NCBI GenBank assembly: GCA_902805845.1 | Contig: CADCUI010000020.1 | Coordinates: forward strand, 1-64,000 | Direction: 5' to 3' | Origin: an uncultured Nocardioidaceae bacterium | Lineage (GTDB): Bacteria > Actinomycetota > Actinomycetes > Propionibacteriales > Nocardioidaceae | Length of the DNA: 64,000 bases | Part shown: piece by piece, positions 1-8,977 of the stretch | Numbering within the stretch: the first letter of the stretch is position 1 | Layout of the letters: each line of letters starts with the position of its first letter | Notes under the pieces: model-generated | What the model was told of the DNA's origin: nothing | Database searches by the model: none | Seen by the model: only the letters and a program-made list of their open reading frames with translations | Program-made: the position numbers and the translations under genes

Positions 1-433
1 CCTGCAGCGCCTCGTCGCTCGCGGCCAGGATCCGCACGGCCAGCAGCCCGGCGTTGCGGGCGTTGCCGATCCCGACGGTCGCCACCGGGACGCCGGCCGG
101 CATCTGCACGATCGAGAGCAGGGAGTCCATCCCGTCGAGGTGCTGGAGGGGGACCGGCACCCCGATCACGGGCAGGGGGGTGACCGCGGCGAGCATGCCG
201 GGCAGGTGCGCCGCGCCGCCGGCTCCGGCGATGAGCACCCGCAGGCCCCGGCCGGCGGCCCCCTTGCCGTAGGCGAGCATCTCCTCGGGCATGCGGTGAG
301 CAGACACCACGTCGGCCTCGTAGGGCACCCCGAGCTCGTCGCACGCCTCGGCCGCGGCCCTCATCGTCGGCCAGTCCGAGTCCGAGCCCATCACGATCCC
401 GACGACGGGCGGCACCTCCAGCGGTCCGCTCAT
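1..433 (-). CDS. purE: N5-carboxyaminoimidazole ribonucleotide mutase PurE (3' end outside window)
   Basis: PurE moves the carboxyl group of N5-CAIR to C4 to give CAIR in de novo purine synthesis. The frame is open from the ATG at 433 to the window edge (about 144 codons of an expected 160-170), so the C-terminus is missing and the ORF track omits it. The N-terminus shows the family phosphate-binding pattern GSDSDWPTM near residue 16, then SAHRMPEE near 44 and [12 protein letters not shown] near 70. Its ATG overlaps the purK stop as ATGA, so the two are translationally coupled. Identification is firm; only the end is unseen. Confidence 0.95.
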   Translation of the reverse strand, partial: MSGPLEVPPVVGIVMGSDSDWPTMRAAAEACDELGVPYEADVVSAHRMPEEMLAYGKGAAGRGLRVLIAGAGGAAHLPGMLAAVTPLPVIGVPVPLQHLDGMDSLLSIVQMPAGVPVATVGIGNARNAGLLAVRILAASDEALQ

Positions 434-1638
434 GGGCTTCCTTCCTGTGCCGGGTCCTCGAGGTCGTCGGTCGGCTCGCCGCGGAACCATGCCGCGGCAT
501 GCCGCGCACGCGCGCGCACCTCGTCGAGGTCGTCGCCGTACGCCGTCACGTGCCCCACCTTGCGCCCCGACTTCACCTCCTTGCCGTAGAGGTGCACCTT
601 GAGGTCGGGATCGCGGGCGAAGACGTGGGGGTAGCCGGCGTACAGCTCGTCGGCGAGCGGCCCCTCCCCACCCAGGATGTTGACCATGACCGCCCACGGC
701 TGACGGGCCGCCGGAGAGCCGAGCGGCAGGTCCATCACCGCGCGCAGGTGGTTCTCGAACTGGCTGGTGACCGCCCCGTCGATGCTCCAGTGCCCGGTGT
801 TGTGGGGCCGCATGGCGAGCTCGTTGACGAGGATGCGCCCGTCGACGGTCTCGAACAGCTCCACGGCCAGCACCCCGGTGACCTCCAGCGACGCGGCGAG
901 CGTCATCGCGATCTGCTGCGCCTCCAGCGCCAGGGGCTCTGCCAGGTCGGGTGCAGGAGCGGTGACCTCCCAGCAGACACCGTTGCGCTGCTCGGACTCC
1001 ACGACGGGGTACGCGGCCACCTGCCCGGAGGGCGACCGAGCCACCAGCGCCGACAGCTCGCGACGGAACCCGACCTTCTCCTCGGCCAGCACGCGGCCGC
1101 CCTGCACGGTCGCCGCGGCGGCGAAGGCCACCTCGCCGGCACGCGCGTCGTCGATGACCCAGACACCCTTGCCGTCGTAGCCTCCCCGGCTCGTCTTGAG
1201 GACGACCGGGTAGCCGCCGACCGAGGAGGCGAAGCGGTCGACCTCCTCCGTCGTCGTGACCACGGCGTGCCGCGGCGAGGGGATCCCGAGCTCGTCGAGG
1301 CGCGCCCGCATCACCGCCTTGTCTTGAGCGTGCACCAGCGCGGTGGGTCCCGGGCGGCAGGCATGGCCCTCGCGGGCGAGCGTCTCCAGGTGCGGCGGCG
1401 GCACGTGCTCGTGGTCGAAGGTGACGACCGAGCATCCCTCCGCGACCGTGCGGAGCGTGGCCAGGTCGCGGTAGTCGCCGACGGTCGTGTCGGGCACCAC
1501 CTGGGCGGCTGACACGCGCTCACCCTCGGCCAGCAGCCTCAGGGGCAGGTCGAGGGCGATGGCTGCCTGCGCCATCATCCGGGCCAGCTGGCCGCCGCCG
1601 ATGACCGCGAGGACCGGAGGTCCGCTCGTGCCGCTCAC
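430..1638 (-). CDS. purK: N5-carboxyaminoimidazole ribonucleotide synthase PurK
   Basis: ATP-grasp enzyme that carboxylates AIR with bicarbonate and ATP to N5-CAIR, the substrate of PurE. The 402-residue protein has an N-terminal Rossmann-like start ([11 protein letters not shown]), an ATP-grasp core with [11 protein letters not shown] near residue 150 and the C-terminal [17 protein letters not shown] segment typical of PurK. The GTG start is supported by a TAGGCT hexamer ending 7 nt upstream, suggesting a leaderless mRNA. It is the first gene of a purK-purE operon with a 4-bp ATGA overlap. Confidence 0.96.
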   Translation of the reverse strand: MSGTSGPPVLAVIGGGQLARMMAQAAIALDLPLRLLAEGERVSAAQVVPDTTVGDYRDLATLRTVAEGCSVVTFDHEHVPPPHLETLAREGHACRPGPTALVHAQDKAVMRARLDELGIPSPRHAVVTTTEEVDRFASSVGGYPVVLKTSRGGYDGKGVWVIDDARAGEVAFAAAATVQGGRVLAEEKVGFRRELSALVARSPSGQVAAYPVVESEQRNGVCWEVTAPAPDLAEPLALEAQQIAMTLAASLEVTGVLAVELFETVDGRILVNELAMRPHNTGHWSIDGAVTSQFENHLRAVMDLPLGSPAARQPWAVMVNILGGEGPLADELYAGYPHVFARDPDLKVHLYGKEVKSGRKVGHVTAYGDDLDEVRARARHAAAWFRGEPTDDLEDPAQEGSP

Positions 1639-1645
1639 GGCCCCG

Positions 1646-1651
1646 AGCCTA
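1646..1651 (-). promoter_or_regulatory. Candidate -10 hexamer of leaderless purK
   Basis: TAGGCT on the minus strand, separated by 7 nt from the purK GTG. The spacing places transcription start at or next to the start codon, the same arrangement seen before many other genes here. Confidence 0.5.
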
Positions 1652-1701
1652 GTGCGGTGCCGCCGGTGGGATCGCCGGCAGTGCAGGGCCGGCGGAAGGG
1701 C

Positions 1702-2040
1702 TCAGCTGGCCTGCGACGTGCGGCTGCCGCTCCAGGCGGGCGGCTCGAGCTCGAAGCGGAGGCCGCGGCCGCGCACGGTCGTGATCAGCATCGGCCGGCG
1801 GGGGTCGTCGCCGAGCTTGCGGCGCAGCCACCCCAGGTGCACGTCGATGGTCTTGGCCGAGGTCCAGAACGTGGTGTCCCAGACCTCGAGCATGAGCTCC
1901 TCGCGGCTGACGATCTGCCCAGCCCGACGGATCAGGGCGTGCAGCAGCTCGAACTCCTTCTTCGACAGACGGATCTCGACACCGTCGCGCCATGCGCGCC
2001 GGGTGTCGGGCTCGACCTGCACTCCCTGAACGGTAAACAT
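1702..2040 (-). CDS. Orphan winged-helix (OmpR/PhoB-type) DNA-binding protein
   Basis: A 112-residue protein consisting almost only of a Trans_reg_C winged-helix domain. It shows LSKKEFELLHAL, the SREELMLEVW recognition region, the KTIDVHLGWLRRKLGDD helix and the ITTVRGRGLRFE wing. No receiver domain precedes it: the frame begins with MFTVQGVQVEPD, which is already the start of the DNA-binding fold. It should bind DNA as a regulator but cannot be switched by phosphorylation of its own receiver. The upstream region is unusually AT-rich for this window. Targets are unknown. Confidence 0.85.
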   Translation of the reverse strand: MFTVQGVQVEPDTRRAWRDGVEIRLSKKEFELLHALIRRAGQIVSREELMLEVWDTTFWTSAKTIDVHLGWLRRKLGDDPRRPMLITTVRGRGLRFELEPPAWSGSRTSQAS

Positions 2041-2100
2041 AAAGTAAGTTTCAGGGCAATTCGGACATTGCCGAGGCCGAAGGCTTGCTATTGACCCGAT

Positions 2101-2160
2101 CGGACTACGTCCGTGTGGCTGCCGGACTACTCACCCTCGTCTGTACGGCGCGGCAGCCAC
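2101..2160 (-). terminator. Candidate terminator hairpins downstream of the cyclase gene
   Basis: Just downstream of the cyclase stop (minus direction) there is a perfect 10-bp inverted repeat, CGGCAGCCAC (2151-2160) with GTGGCTGCCG (2115-2124). A smaller hairpin CGGAC-TAC-GTCCG follows at 2101-2113. There is no clear U tract. The rest of the 126-bp gap is AT-rich promoter-like DNA for the orphan regulator. Confidence 0.45.
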
Positions 2161-2166
2161 GCCGGC

Positions 2167-3099
2167 CTAGAGCCGCCGGACGGCCACCGGCTCGACCAGA
2201 CCGAAGCCGCGCACCGGCCGGGCCGTCAGCTTGCGGGTCTCGAACACCCCCGCCGGAAGGGCGGCGGCCGTCGCGTCGTCGATGAGCACCCGGTTGCGGC
2301 GGGCCAGGGCGGTCAGCCGGGCGGCCAGGTTCACCGGCGGACCGAAGACGTCACCGAGCCGGGTCACGACGGCTCCCGTGGCGACGCCGATGCTGACGTC
2401 GGGCAGCCGGCTGTCGGAGCCGATGACGTCGATGAGGGAGCAGGCGATGTCCATGCCGCGCGGGGGGTCGGCGGCGACGAAGAGCACCGAGTCCCCCAGC
2501 GTCTTGATCAGCCTGCCCTCGTAGCCGGCCACGACGTCGCCGCAGCGTGCCTCGAAGATCTCCACGAGCTCACCGACCCGGTTGGTGTCCAGCTCGTTGG
2601 ACAACGCCGAGAAGTTCACGAGGTCGGCGAACCCCACGGTGATCCGGCTCGTCTGCCCGAGCTCGTCGGCGCCGGGGTCGGCGTCGAGCCTGGAGATCGC
2701 GGCGTCGAGGTGCCGTCTCCAGGAGTGGACGAGGACCTGCTGCAGCGCGTCGGAGACCTGCTCGGCGATGCGCTGGGTGCCATCGAGCCGGGGGGTCTCC
2801 GCGGAGGCCTGCGGCGACTCCTGGAGCTGCTCGGCGCGTGAGGCGAGGGCAGCCACCTGCCAGTCCGACATCCGGGCGACGTTCTGGCCCACCGCCCTCA
2901 CCAGCCGCACGGCGGTCGCGAGGTCGACGTCGCTCTCGCGCACCGCCTCGGTCAGCGTGACCAGGACGTCGCGGTCGTCCGGCGTGTAGCGCCGCTCGTC
3001 ACCCGCGTCAGGGAAGCCGAGCGCGCGGAAGAAGCGCCGGGTCGTCTGCTCGCTCAGGCCGGACGCCTCGGCGAGGTCCGCTGCGGTGAATCGGGGCAC
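2167..3099 (-). CDS. Class III adenylate/guanylate cyclase with N-terminal regulatory domain
   Basis: About 310 residues. The first 45 residues resemble a MerR-like helix-turn-helix (FTAADLAEASGL...RRYTPDDRDVL), followed by a helical linker and a C-terminal class III cyclase domain (roughly 150-305). The catalytic domain keeps both metal aspartates (FADLVNFS and KTLGDSVLF), the substrate lysine of KTLGD and the VNLAARL segment, so it is probably active on ATP. The regulatory-plus-catalytic layout resembles mycobacterial Rv1264/Rv2212-type cyclases (from memory). I chose the GTG at 3099 over the longer ORF because it lies 10 nt past the previous stop, with GAGG upstream. No membrane segment. 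Confidence 0.88.
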   Translation of the reverse strand: MPRFTAADLAEASGLSEQTTRRFFRALGFPDAGDERRYTPDDRDVLVTLTEAVRESDVDLATAVRLVRAVGQNVARMSDWQVAALASRAEQLQESPQASAETPRLDGTQRIAEQVSDALQQVLVHSWRRHLDAAISRLDADPGADELGQTSRITVGFADLVNFSALSNELDTNRVGELVEIFEARCGDVVAGYEGRLIKTLGDSVLFVAADPPRGMDIACSLIDVIGSDSRLPDVSIGVATGAVVTRLGDVFGPPVNLAARLTALARRNRVLIDDATAAALPAGVFETRKLTARPVRGFGLVEPVAVRRL

Positions 3100-3109
3100 G
3101 CCGTCGACC

Positions 3110-3652
3110 TCAGGTCCCGTCGTCGCTGCGGCTGTCGAGCGGCCGGTCCCCTGGGGTGAGCTGGTGCAGCTGCTCGGCGACGATCCGCTGCACCTCCTCG
3201 ACGTGGGGGATGTCGAGGAGCGGCACGGCACCGTTCTCGCTCGCGTCGGACACCACCAGGGTCCCGCAGCCGAACACCCGGTCGACCACGCCCATCTCGA
3301 AGTCGACGCCATTGATCCGGTTCAGCGGGATCGTCCGCCCCTCCTTGGCCACCACCCCGGAACGCTGGATGAAGCGGCGGTCGGTGAAGGTGTACGTCGT
3401 CGTGTACCACCGCAGGAACGGCCGCACCACGAGCAGCACCAGCAGGAGGGCGGCGGCCACCCCCACCGCGACCTGGAGGCCGGTGCGCAGTCCGCCCTCG
3501 CCGACCTCTCGGCTGACCAGCGTGATCAGCAGGGTCGCCACGAACACCGTCACGAGCAGCCTCAGCAGCGCGCCCAGGAGCACCTTGACGTGGGTCCGGG
3601 TGTGCAGCACCACGTGCTCCCCGTCGTTGAGCAGCTTGTCGGGAAAAGCCAC
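3110..3652 (-). CDS. Bacterial PH-domain membrane protein (YdbS/bPH2-like)
   Basis: A 180-residue protein with two adjacent hydrophobic segments (about residues 23-45 and 58-82) followed by a bPH2 domain containing YTFTDRRFIQRSGVV and the RTIPLNRINGVDFE pattern. Typically such proteins sit in the membrane with the PH-like domain in the cytoplasm; their biochemical function is not established. GTG start. It overlaps no neighbour but lies 10 nt before the cyclase, so the two are probably co-transcribed. The same position next to birA is held by a conserved membrane protein in mycobacteria (from memory). Confidence 0.88.
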   Translation of the reverse strand: MAFPDKLLNDGEHVVLHTRTHVKVLLGALLRLLVTVFVATLLITLVSREVGEGGLRTGLQVAVGVAAALLLVLLVVRPFLRWYTTTYTFTDRRFIQRSGVVAKEGRTIPLNRINGVDFEMGVVDRVFGCGTLVVSDASENGAVPLLDIPHVEEVQRIVAEQLHQLTPGDRPLDSRSDDGT

Positions 3653-3670
3653 GCTGCATCATGGCACGCG

Positions 3671-4537
3671 TCAGCCGGCCGCATCCGGCCTCCCGGGGCG
3701 CACGTGGACGACATCCCCCGCGCTCACGGTGACTCTTCCGTCGGCCGTCTCGACCTCCAGCCCGCCGCCGGCGTCCACCGTGGCCGCACGGCCCTCGAGC
3801 AGCGTCCCCGACGGCAGCTGCACCCGCACCTCCTCGCCCAGCGTCCGGCACACCCCCCGGTAGGCCGTCGCCAGCTCTGCCTCACCGGCCTCGCCTCCCG
3901 AGGTCCATGCCCGGTAGCGGTCCGCCAGCGACCGCAGCACCGCTTCCAGCAGCTCCGTCCGGTCCGGCTCCGGCTGCTGGGGCGCCTGCAGCGCCAGTGA
4001 GGTCGCGGTGCCCAGCGGCAGCTCCGCCCGCGTCGTGGAGACGTTCAGTCCGATGCCGAGCACGACGGCGGCGCCGGAGGGCGTCCCCGTGCCCGTGCCA
4101 CCACCAGTGCCCGTGCCCGGGTCCACCCGCTCCGCGAGGATGCCCGCCAGCTTGCGACCTCCGCACATCACGTCGTTGGGCCACTTCAGGTCGCACGGCG
4201 GTGCGCCGTACGCCGCCAGCCCCTCCACGAGCGCCACACCGGCGAGGAGGGGCAGCCAGGGCCAGCGCCGTTCTGCCACATCCGGCCGCAGCAGCACCGA
4301 GAAGGTCAACGCCGCCCGGGCCGGGGTCTCCCAGCGGCGGTCCAGGCGCCCACGTCCGGCGGTCTGGTGCTCGGCGACCAGCACCAGCCCCTCCGGCTCG
4401 CCGGCCCGGGCCCTTCCGGCCAGTTCCGCGTTCGTCGACGGTGCGGCCTCGAGGATCTCGACCCTCAACCACGGGACGCCGAGGCGGGCCAGCCGTGCTG
4501 CGTCGAGAGGTGGGCGGCTGGCCGCGGAGGAGCTCAC
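3671..4537 (-). CDS. birA: Biotin--[acetyl-CoA-carboxylase] ligase BirA
   Basis: Activates biotin as biotinyl-AMP and transfers it to the BCCP lysine of acyl-CoA carboxylases. About 288 residues, monofunctional: no N-terminal HTH. The catalytic core shows [11 protein letters not shown], the [12 protein letters not shown] biotin/ATP loop near residue 65, [19 protein letters not shown] and GIGLNVS, then a small C-terminal domain. A Gly/Thr/Pro-rich run ([14 protein letters not shown]) is inserted after the KWPND block and looks like a disordered loop. Start: GTG at 4537 rather than 4543, because CAATCT lies 7 nt upstream of 4537. Divergent from the carboxylase beta gene, whose alpha partner (16.4 kb) is its likely substrate. 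Confidence 0.93.
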   Translation of the reverse strand: MSSSAASRPPLDAARLARLGVPWLRVEILEAAPSTNAELAGRARAGEPEGLVLVAEHQTAGRGRLDRRWETPARAALTFSVLLRPDVAERRWPWLPLLAGVALVEGLAAYGAPPCDLKWPNDVMCGGRKLAGILAERVDPGTGTGGGTGTGTPSGAAVVLGIGLNVSTTRAELPLGTATSLALQAPQQPEPDRTELLEAVLRSLADRYRAWTSGGEAGEAELATAYRGVCRTLGEEVRVQLPSGTLLEGRAATVDAGGGLEVETADGRVTVSAGDVVHVRPGRPDAAG

Positions 4538-4543
4538 GAGCAC

Positions 4544-4550
4544 TAGATTG
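4544..4550. promoter_or_regulatory. Overlapping face-to-face -10 elements of birA and the carboxylase beta gene
   Basis: TAGATT (4544-4549, plus strand) ends 7 nt before the beta-subunit GTG. CAATCT (4550-4545, minus strand) ends 7 nt before the birA GTG at 4537. The two hexamers overlap by five bases. Confidence 0.45.
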
Positions 4551-4556
4551 ACCGAT

Positions 4557-6194
4557 GTGAGCGAAGCAGCCGAACTCGAGCAAGGGCAGGGCGAGGGGCA
4601 GGGCGAGGCGCAGACCGGGGCCGAGCAGGTCGACGTGCACACCACCGCCGGCAAGGCGGCCGACCTCGACCGGCGACTCCACGAAGCCGTGCACGCCGCG
4701 TCCGAGCGCGCGGTCGAGAAGCAACACGCCAAGGGCAAGATGACCGCCCGGGAGCGGATCGAGAAGCTGTTCGACGAGGGCTCGTTCGTCGAGCTCGACG
4801 AGCTGGCGCGACACCGGTCGACGAACTTCGGCCTCGGCAAGCGCCGCCCCTACGGCGACGGCGTGGTCACCGGCTACGGCACCATCGACGGCCGCCAGGT
4901 CTGTGTCTTCTCGCAGGACTTCACGATCTTCGGCGGCTCCCTGGGCGAGGTGTACGGCGAGAAGATCTGCAAGGTGATGGACCTCGCCATCCGCACCGGC
5001 TGCCCCATCATCGGCATCAACGAGGGCGCCGGGGCACGGATCCAGGAGGGCGTGGTGTCCCTCGGTCTGTACGGCGAGATCTTCCGCCGCAACGTGCACG
5101 CCTCGGGCGTCATCCCGCAGATCAGCCTGATCATGGGCTCCTGCGCGGGCGGTCACGTCTACTCCCCGGCGGTCACCGACTTCACGGTCATGGTCGACGG
5201 CACCTCGAACATGTTCATCACCGGGCCCGACGTCATCAAGACCGTCACCGGCGAGGACGTGACGATGGAAGAGCTGGGCGGAGCCCGCACCCACAACACC
5301 CGGTCCGGGAACGCCCACTACATGGGTTCCGACGAGGACGACGCGCTGGAGTTCGTCAAGGCGCTGGTCGGGTTCCTGCCGCAGAACAACCTCGACGAGC
5401 CGCCGGCGTACGCAGAGATCGCCGACCTCGAGCCGAGCGGGCTCGACCTGGAGCTGGACGCGATCATCCCCGACTCGCCGAACCAGCCCTACGACATGCA
5501 CACCGTGATCACGGCGGTGCTCGACGACGAGGACTTCCTGGAGATCCACCCGCTGTTCGCGCCGAACATCCTGGTCGGGTTCGGGCGGGTCGAGGGCCGG
5601 CCGGTGGGTGTCGTCGCCAACCAGCCGATGCAGTTCGCGGGCACGCTCGACATCGACGCCTCGGAGAAGGCCGCGCGGTTCGTGCGCACCTGCGACGCCT
5701 TCAACCTCCCGGTGCTGACGTTCGTCGACGTGCCCGGGTTCCTTCCCGGGACGGACCAGGAGTACAGCGGCATCATCCGGCGCGGCGCCAAGCTCATCTA
5801 CGCCTACGCCGAGGCCACCGTCCCGTTGGTCACGGTGATCACGCGGAAGGCGTACGGCGGGGCCTACGTCGTGATGGGGTCCAAGCACCTCGGGGCCGAC
5901 GTGAATGTGGCCTGGCCCACGGGGCAGGTGGCGGTCATGGGCGCCCAGGGCGCCGTGAACATCCTCTACCGCAACGAGCTCGCCGCCGCTGAGGACCCGG
6001 AGGCGCGACGGGCCGAGCTCGTCACCGACTACGACGACCAGCTCGCCAACCCCTACCTCGCGGCCGAACGCGGCTACGTCGATGCGGTGATCCATCCCCA
6101 CGAGACCCGTTCCGAGGTCGTCCGGTCCCTGCGCCTGCTGCGGACCAAGCGAGCCACGCTGCCGCCCAAGAAGCACGGCAACATCCCGCTGTGA
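4557..6194 (+). CDS. pccB: Acyl-CoA (propionyl-CoA) carboxylase beta subunit, carboxyltransferase
   Basis: Transfers the carboxyl group from carboxybiotin to propionyl-CoA (probably also acetyl-CoA), giving methylmalonyl-CoA. The 545-residue protein has the two crotonase-fold halves of a carboxyltransferase: [18 protein letters not shown] near 60, [12 protein letters not shown] in the first half, then [35 protein letters not shown] and [15 protein letters not shown]. The first ~20 residues are a Glu/Gln/Gly-rich tail ([10 protein letters not shown]). GTG start 7 nt after TAGATT. It overlaps the epsilon gene (GTGA) and has the AccD5-type neighbourhood. mutAB/meaB further down support propionyl-CoA as the substrate. 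Confidence 0.93.
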   Translation: MSEAAELEQGQGEGQGEAQTGAEQVDVHTTAGKAADLDRRLHEAVHAASERAVEKQHAKGKMTARERIEKLFDEGSFVELDELARHRSTNFGLGKRRPYGDGVVTGYGTIDGRQVCVFSQDFTIFGGSLGEVYGEKICKVMDLAIRTGCPIIGINEGAGARIQEGVVSLGLYGEIFRRNVHASGVIPQISLIMGSCAGGHVYSPAVTDFTVMVDGTSNMFITGPDVIKTVTGEDVTMEELGGARTHNTRSGNAHYMGSDEDDALEFVKALVGFLPQNNLDEPPAYAEIADLEPSGLDLELDAIIPDSPNQPYDMHTVITAVLDDEDFLEIHPLFAPNILVGFGRVEGRPVGVVANQPMQFAGTLDIDASEKAARFVRTCDAFNLPVLTFVDVPGFLPGTDQEYSGIIRRGAKLIYAYAEATVPLVTVITRKAYGGAYVVMGSKHLGADVNVAWPTGQVAVMGAQGAVNILYRNELAAAEDPEARRAELVTDYDDQLANPYLAAERGYVDAVIHPHETRSEVVRSLRLLRTKRATLPPKKHGNIPL

Positions 6195-6436
6195 CTCCTC
6201 AGCCTGACGGGCCGGTCCAGCCCGGGACGACTCCGCTGCTGCTCGTCAAGGGCGACGCGACGGAGGAGGAGGTCGCCGCGCTCGTCGCGGTGCTGCAGGG
6301 GCTGGCCTCCGCAGCCTCGGCGCAGGCCACCTCGGAGCCGGAGCCGGCGTCGAGCTGGGCCGCACCCGCTCGCACGCTGCGCGCCACGCCGCCCGCCGGC
6401 CCAGGGGGCTGGCGGGCCAGCGCCCTGCCTCGCTGA
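6191..6436 (+). CDS. accE: Acyl-CoA carboxylase epsilon subunit
   Basis: An 81-residue peptide starting with the GTG that overlaps the beta-subunit stop (GTGA). It carries the short family core [21 protein letters not shown] (residues 16-36) and a variable Ala/Pro-rich tail ending in W-R. Epsilon peptides in actinobacteria bind the beta hexamer and stimulate assembly with the alpha subunit. Length, position and core motif all agree. Confidence 0.88.
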   Translation: MTPQPDGPVQPGTTPLLLVKGDATEEEVAALVAVLQGLASAASAQATSEPEPASSWAAPARTLRATPPAGPGGWRASALPR

Positions 6437-6460
6437 CGCACGCAGGCAGAGGAGGGTCGG

Positions 6461-7246
6461 ATGCTCGACTCGCTGGCCCCGGCGAGACGACGGCTGGTGC
6501 TGCTCGCTCTCGCGGCGGCCGCGGTGGCGGCGCTGGCAGGCGGGGTCGTGCTGCTGCGCACGACCGGCGAAGCCGTCGAACCGGTTCCCCAGGACCAGCC
6601 CGGGCCGGTGCTGCTCGTCAGCGGGTACGGCGGGTCCACCGCTGCGCTGGAACCGCTGCGCCGAGTCCTCGAGGACCAAGGACGTGTCGTCGTGGTGGTG
6701 CGACCGCTCGGTGAGGGCACCGGCGACCTCGGCGAGCAGGCCGCGGCGCTGGCCGACGTCGCGCAGCGGACCCTCGACGACCTCGACGCCCCGTCGGTCG
6801 ACGTGGTGGGCTACTCGGCCGGCGGCGTGGTGGCACGGCTGTGGGTGCGTGACCACGGTGGGGCGAGCCTGGCCCGCCGCGTGCTCACCGTGGGCTCACC
6901 CCACCACGGAACCGACGTGGCTGCGCTGGCGGTGAACGCCGGATGTCCGGCGGCCTGTGAGCAGCTGGTGCCCGACAGCCGCCTGCTGCGGCGCCTCAAC
7001 GCCGGGGACGAGACGCCACCCGGTCCGGTGTTCGCCTCCATCTGGACGACCGCGGACCGGACGGTGACCCCGCCGTCCAGCGCCGACCTCGACGGTGCCC
7101 TCGCCTTCACCGTGCAGTCGGTCTGCCCCGGCACGAGGACCTCGCACGGCGGGCTGCCGGCCGACGCGGTGGTGCTCGCTGCCCTCCGCACGATCCTCGG
7201 CGCCCCGCCACCCCGGCCGCCGGCCCCTGACGTGTGCGTGCCGTGA
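6461..7246 (+). CDS. Membrane-anchored or secreted alpha/beta hydrolase (triacylglycerol lipase-like)
   Basis: 261 residues. An N-terminal hydrophobic segment (about 11-32) after Arg residues acts as signal or anchor. The alpha/beta-hydrolase part starts with LLVSGYGGST (oxyanion region), has the nucleophile elbow GYSAGG with Ser119, and GSPHHGTDVA downstream, as in extracellular lipases related to Bacillus LipA. The catalytic His is probably in SHGGLP near the C-terminus. Four cysteines may form two disulfides. A GAGGAGGG ribosome-binding site sits before the ATG. The substrate cannot be told from sequence. Confidence 0.82.
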   Translation: MLDSLAPARRRLVLLALAAAAVAALAGGVVLLRTTGEAVEPVPQDQPGPVLLVSGYGGSTAALEPLRRVLEDQGRVVVVVRPLGEGTGDLGEQAAALADVAQRTLDDLDAPSVDVVGYSAGGVVARLWVRDHGGASLARRVLTVGSPHHGTDVAALAVNAGCPAACEQLVPDSRLLRRLNAGDETPPGPVFASIWTTADRTVTPPSSADLDGALAFTVQSVCPGTRTSHGGLPADAVVLAALRTILGAPPPRPPAPDVCVP

Positions 7247-7250
7247 CCGG

Positions 7251-8072
7251 TCAGCTGGTGACGTCCTTGGTGCCGAAGTTGGCCCAGGCGGCGCCGAGGA
7301 ACACCGCCACGTAGACGCCCTGCAGCACCACCCCGCGGACGATGTCACGCCACAGGATCGGATCACGGAACAGGTCCACGAACGACAGCCAGTAGCGCGT
7401 GGGCAGGTACGGACGCAGCGCCTGGGCGGCGTCGAGGGTCAGCAGCAGGGTCGACGCCACCAGGAAGGCCAGCGCGCCCAGCGCGGCGCCGAGGGCGGAG
7501 TCGCTCGCCGTGGAGAGGAAGAGCGCGAGCGCCGCGACCCCCAGCATCGACAAGGCGACGTAGATCACCGCCATGACGGTGCGCTGGACCATCTCGGCCG
7601 AGGAGAGGCTGGTGCCGGAGAACCCCGTGACGCTCCCCGCCGTGGCGGCCGAGCCCTGGCCCAGGAGCAGCACGCCGACACCGTAGGCGACCACGGCGAC
7701 CACCACGACGGCGAGCAGCACGAACGCCAGGATGCTGACGAGCTTGGCGACCAGCAGCCTGGTCCGGCCGACCGGGCGGACCAGCACGTAGCGCAGCGTC
7801 CCCGCCGCCGCCTCGCCGGCCACCGCCTCACCGGCGTACAGGGCGACGGCGACCGGCATCAGCAGCGGCAGCACGATCGCCAGGGCCGCCAACGGGAAGA
7901 GCGTCCCGTCGGTGAGGACGGCCGAGAGGAAAGCGGGGCCCTCGCCCGGCGCCGGCGCGAGGTCGGTCACCGCGAGCAGGACCGCGACCAGCGTGGGCAG
8001 CGCGTTGAGCAGCGCGATCGTCACCCAGGTGCGGGGCCGGCGAAGCATCTTCACCAGCTCGGTCCGAATCAC
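7251..8072 (-). CDS. ABC-2 type transporter permease
   Basis: 273 residues with about six hydrophobic segments in the ABC-2 layout. It starts MIRTELVKMLRRPRTWVTIALL, with the amphipathic KxLRRP entry typical of these permeases. The GTG start overlaps the ATPase stop as GTGA, so it pairs with the ATPase encoded just upstream. Convergent with the lipase gene, only 4 bp apart, with no room for a private terminator. Confidence 0.88.
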   Translation of the reverse strand: MIRTELVKMLRRPRTWVTIALLNALPTLVAVLLAVTDLAPAPGEGPAFLSAVLTDGTLFPLAALAIVLPLLMPVAVALYAGEAVAGEAAAGTLRYVLVRPVGRTRLLVAKLVSILAFVLLAVVVVAVVAYGVGVLLLGQGSAATAGSVTGFSGTSLSSAEMVQRTVMAVIYVALSMLGVAALALFLSTASDSALGAALGALAFLVASTLLLTLDAAQALRPYLPTRYWLSFVDLFRDPILWRDIVRGVVLQGVYVAVFLGAAWANFGTKDVTS

Positions 8073-8977
8073 GAGGACTCCCCCGGCAGGCCCGACGTCG
8101 ACTCCAGCACCACGTCCTCGAGCCCCCGTCTCTCGGGAGCCAGCTCCCGCACCCGCACGCCGGCGTGCACCAGCTCGGCGTTCAGCGCGGCCGGGTCGGC
8201 CGCGCGCACCAGGAGCCGCTCGCCGTCACGCCGCTCGACGCGGCCGTCGAGGACCCCGACCGCCGCCGCCGGGTCCGGGGTGACGAGCACGGTGCGGCCG
8301 GTGGGTGCCTGCAGGTCGGCGAGCGCCGCCTGCACCACGAGCCGACCCCGGTCGAGCACTCCGACGCGGGTGCAGAGCTGTTCGACCTCGGCGAGCAGGT
8401 GGCTGCTGAGGAAGATCGTCACCCCCTCGGCGTTCAGGCGCAGCAGCAGCTCGCGCATCTCCCGGATGCCCTGCGGGTCCAGGCCGTTGGTGGGCTCGTC
8501 GAGCACCAGCAGCCTCGGGCGCTGCAACAAGGCAGAGGCCAGTCCGAGCCGCTGCCGCATGCCGAGGGAGTAGCCGCGCACCCGCCGGTCGGCGGCCGCC
8601 TGAAGGCCGACCACCTCCAGCGCCTGGTCGACCCGCCTCCGGCGGTCGCGGCGCCCGGCTGCGCCGCCCATCGCGTCGTAGAGCCGGAGGTTGGCGCGCC
8701 CGCTCAGGTGGGGGTACGCCGCGGGCCCCTCGACGAGCGTGCCCACGCTGGGCAGGACCCGCCGGGCCCGGCGCGGCATCGGCTGGCCGAGCAGCTCCAC
8801 CTCTCCGGAGGTGGCCAGCACCAGGCCGAGGATCATCCGGACCGTGGTCGTCTTGCCGGAGCCGTTGGCGCCGAGGAAGCCGTAGACGTCGCCCTCGCGG
8901 ACGTCGAGGTCGAGCCCGTCGACGGCGAGGACGGGACCGAACCTCTTCGTGAGCCCGCTGGTCCGGATCACGGGCAC
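8069..8977 (-). CDS. ABC transporter ATP-binding protein (exporter type)
   Basis: 302 residues with Walker A GANGSGKTTT near 38, signature YSLGMRQRLGLA, Walker B LLVLDEPTNGLDP and the H-loop SSH, followed by a ~90-residue C-terminal domain found in CcmA/DrrA-like export ATPases. It overlaps the upstream RseB-like gene by 10 bp and the downstream permease by 4 bp, forming a three-gene operon. Cargo unknown. Confidence 0.9.
   Translation of the reverse strand: MPVIRTSGLTKRFGPVLAVDGLDLDVREGDVYGFLGANGSGKTTTVRMILGLVLATSGEVELLGQPMPRRARRVLPSVGTLVEGPAAYPHLSGRANLRLYDAMGGAAGRRDRRRRVDQALEVVGLQAAADRRVRGYSLGMRQRLGLASALLQRPRLLVLDEPTNGLDPQGIREMRELLLRLNAEGVTIFLSSHLLAEVEQLCTRVGVLDRGRLVVQAALADLQAPTGRTVLVTPDPAAAVGVLDGRVERRDGERLLVRAADPAALNAELVHAGVRVRELAPERRGLEDVVLESTSGLPGESS

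Noticed and set aside
3882-6176. 764-aa minus-strand ORF opposite the carboxylase beta gene
   Set aside because: Arg/Gly/Val/Asp-rich shadow translation with no domain; produced by high third-position GC of the real plus-strand gene.
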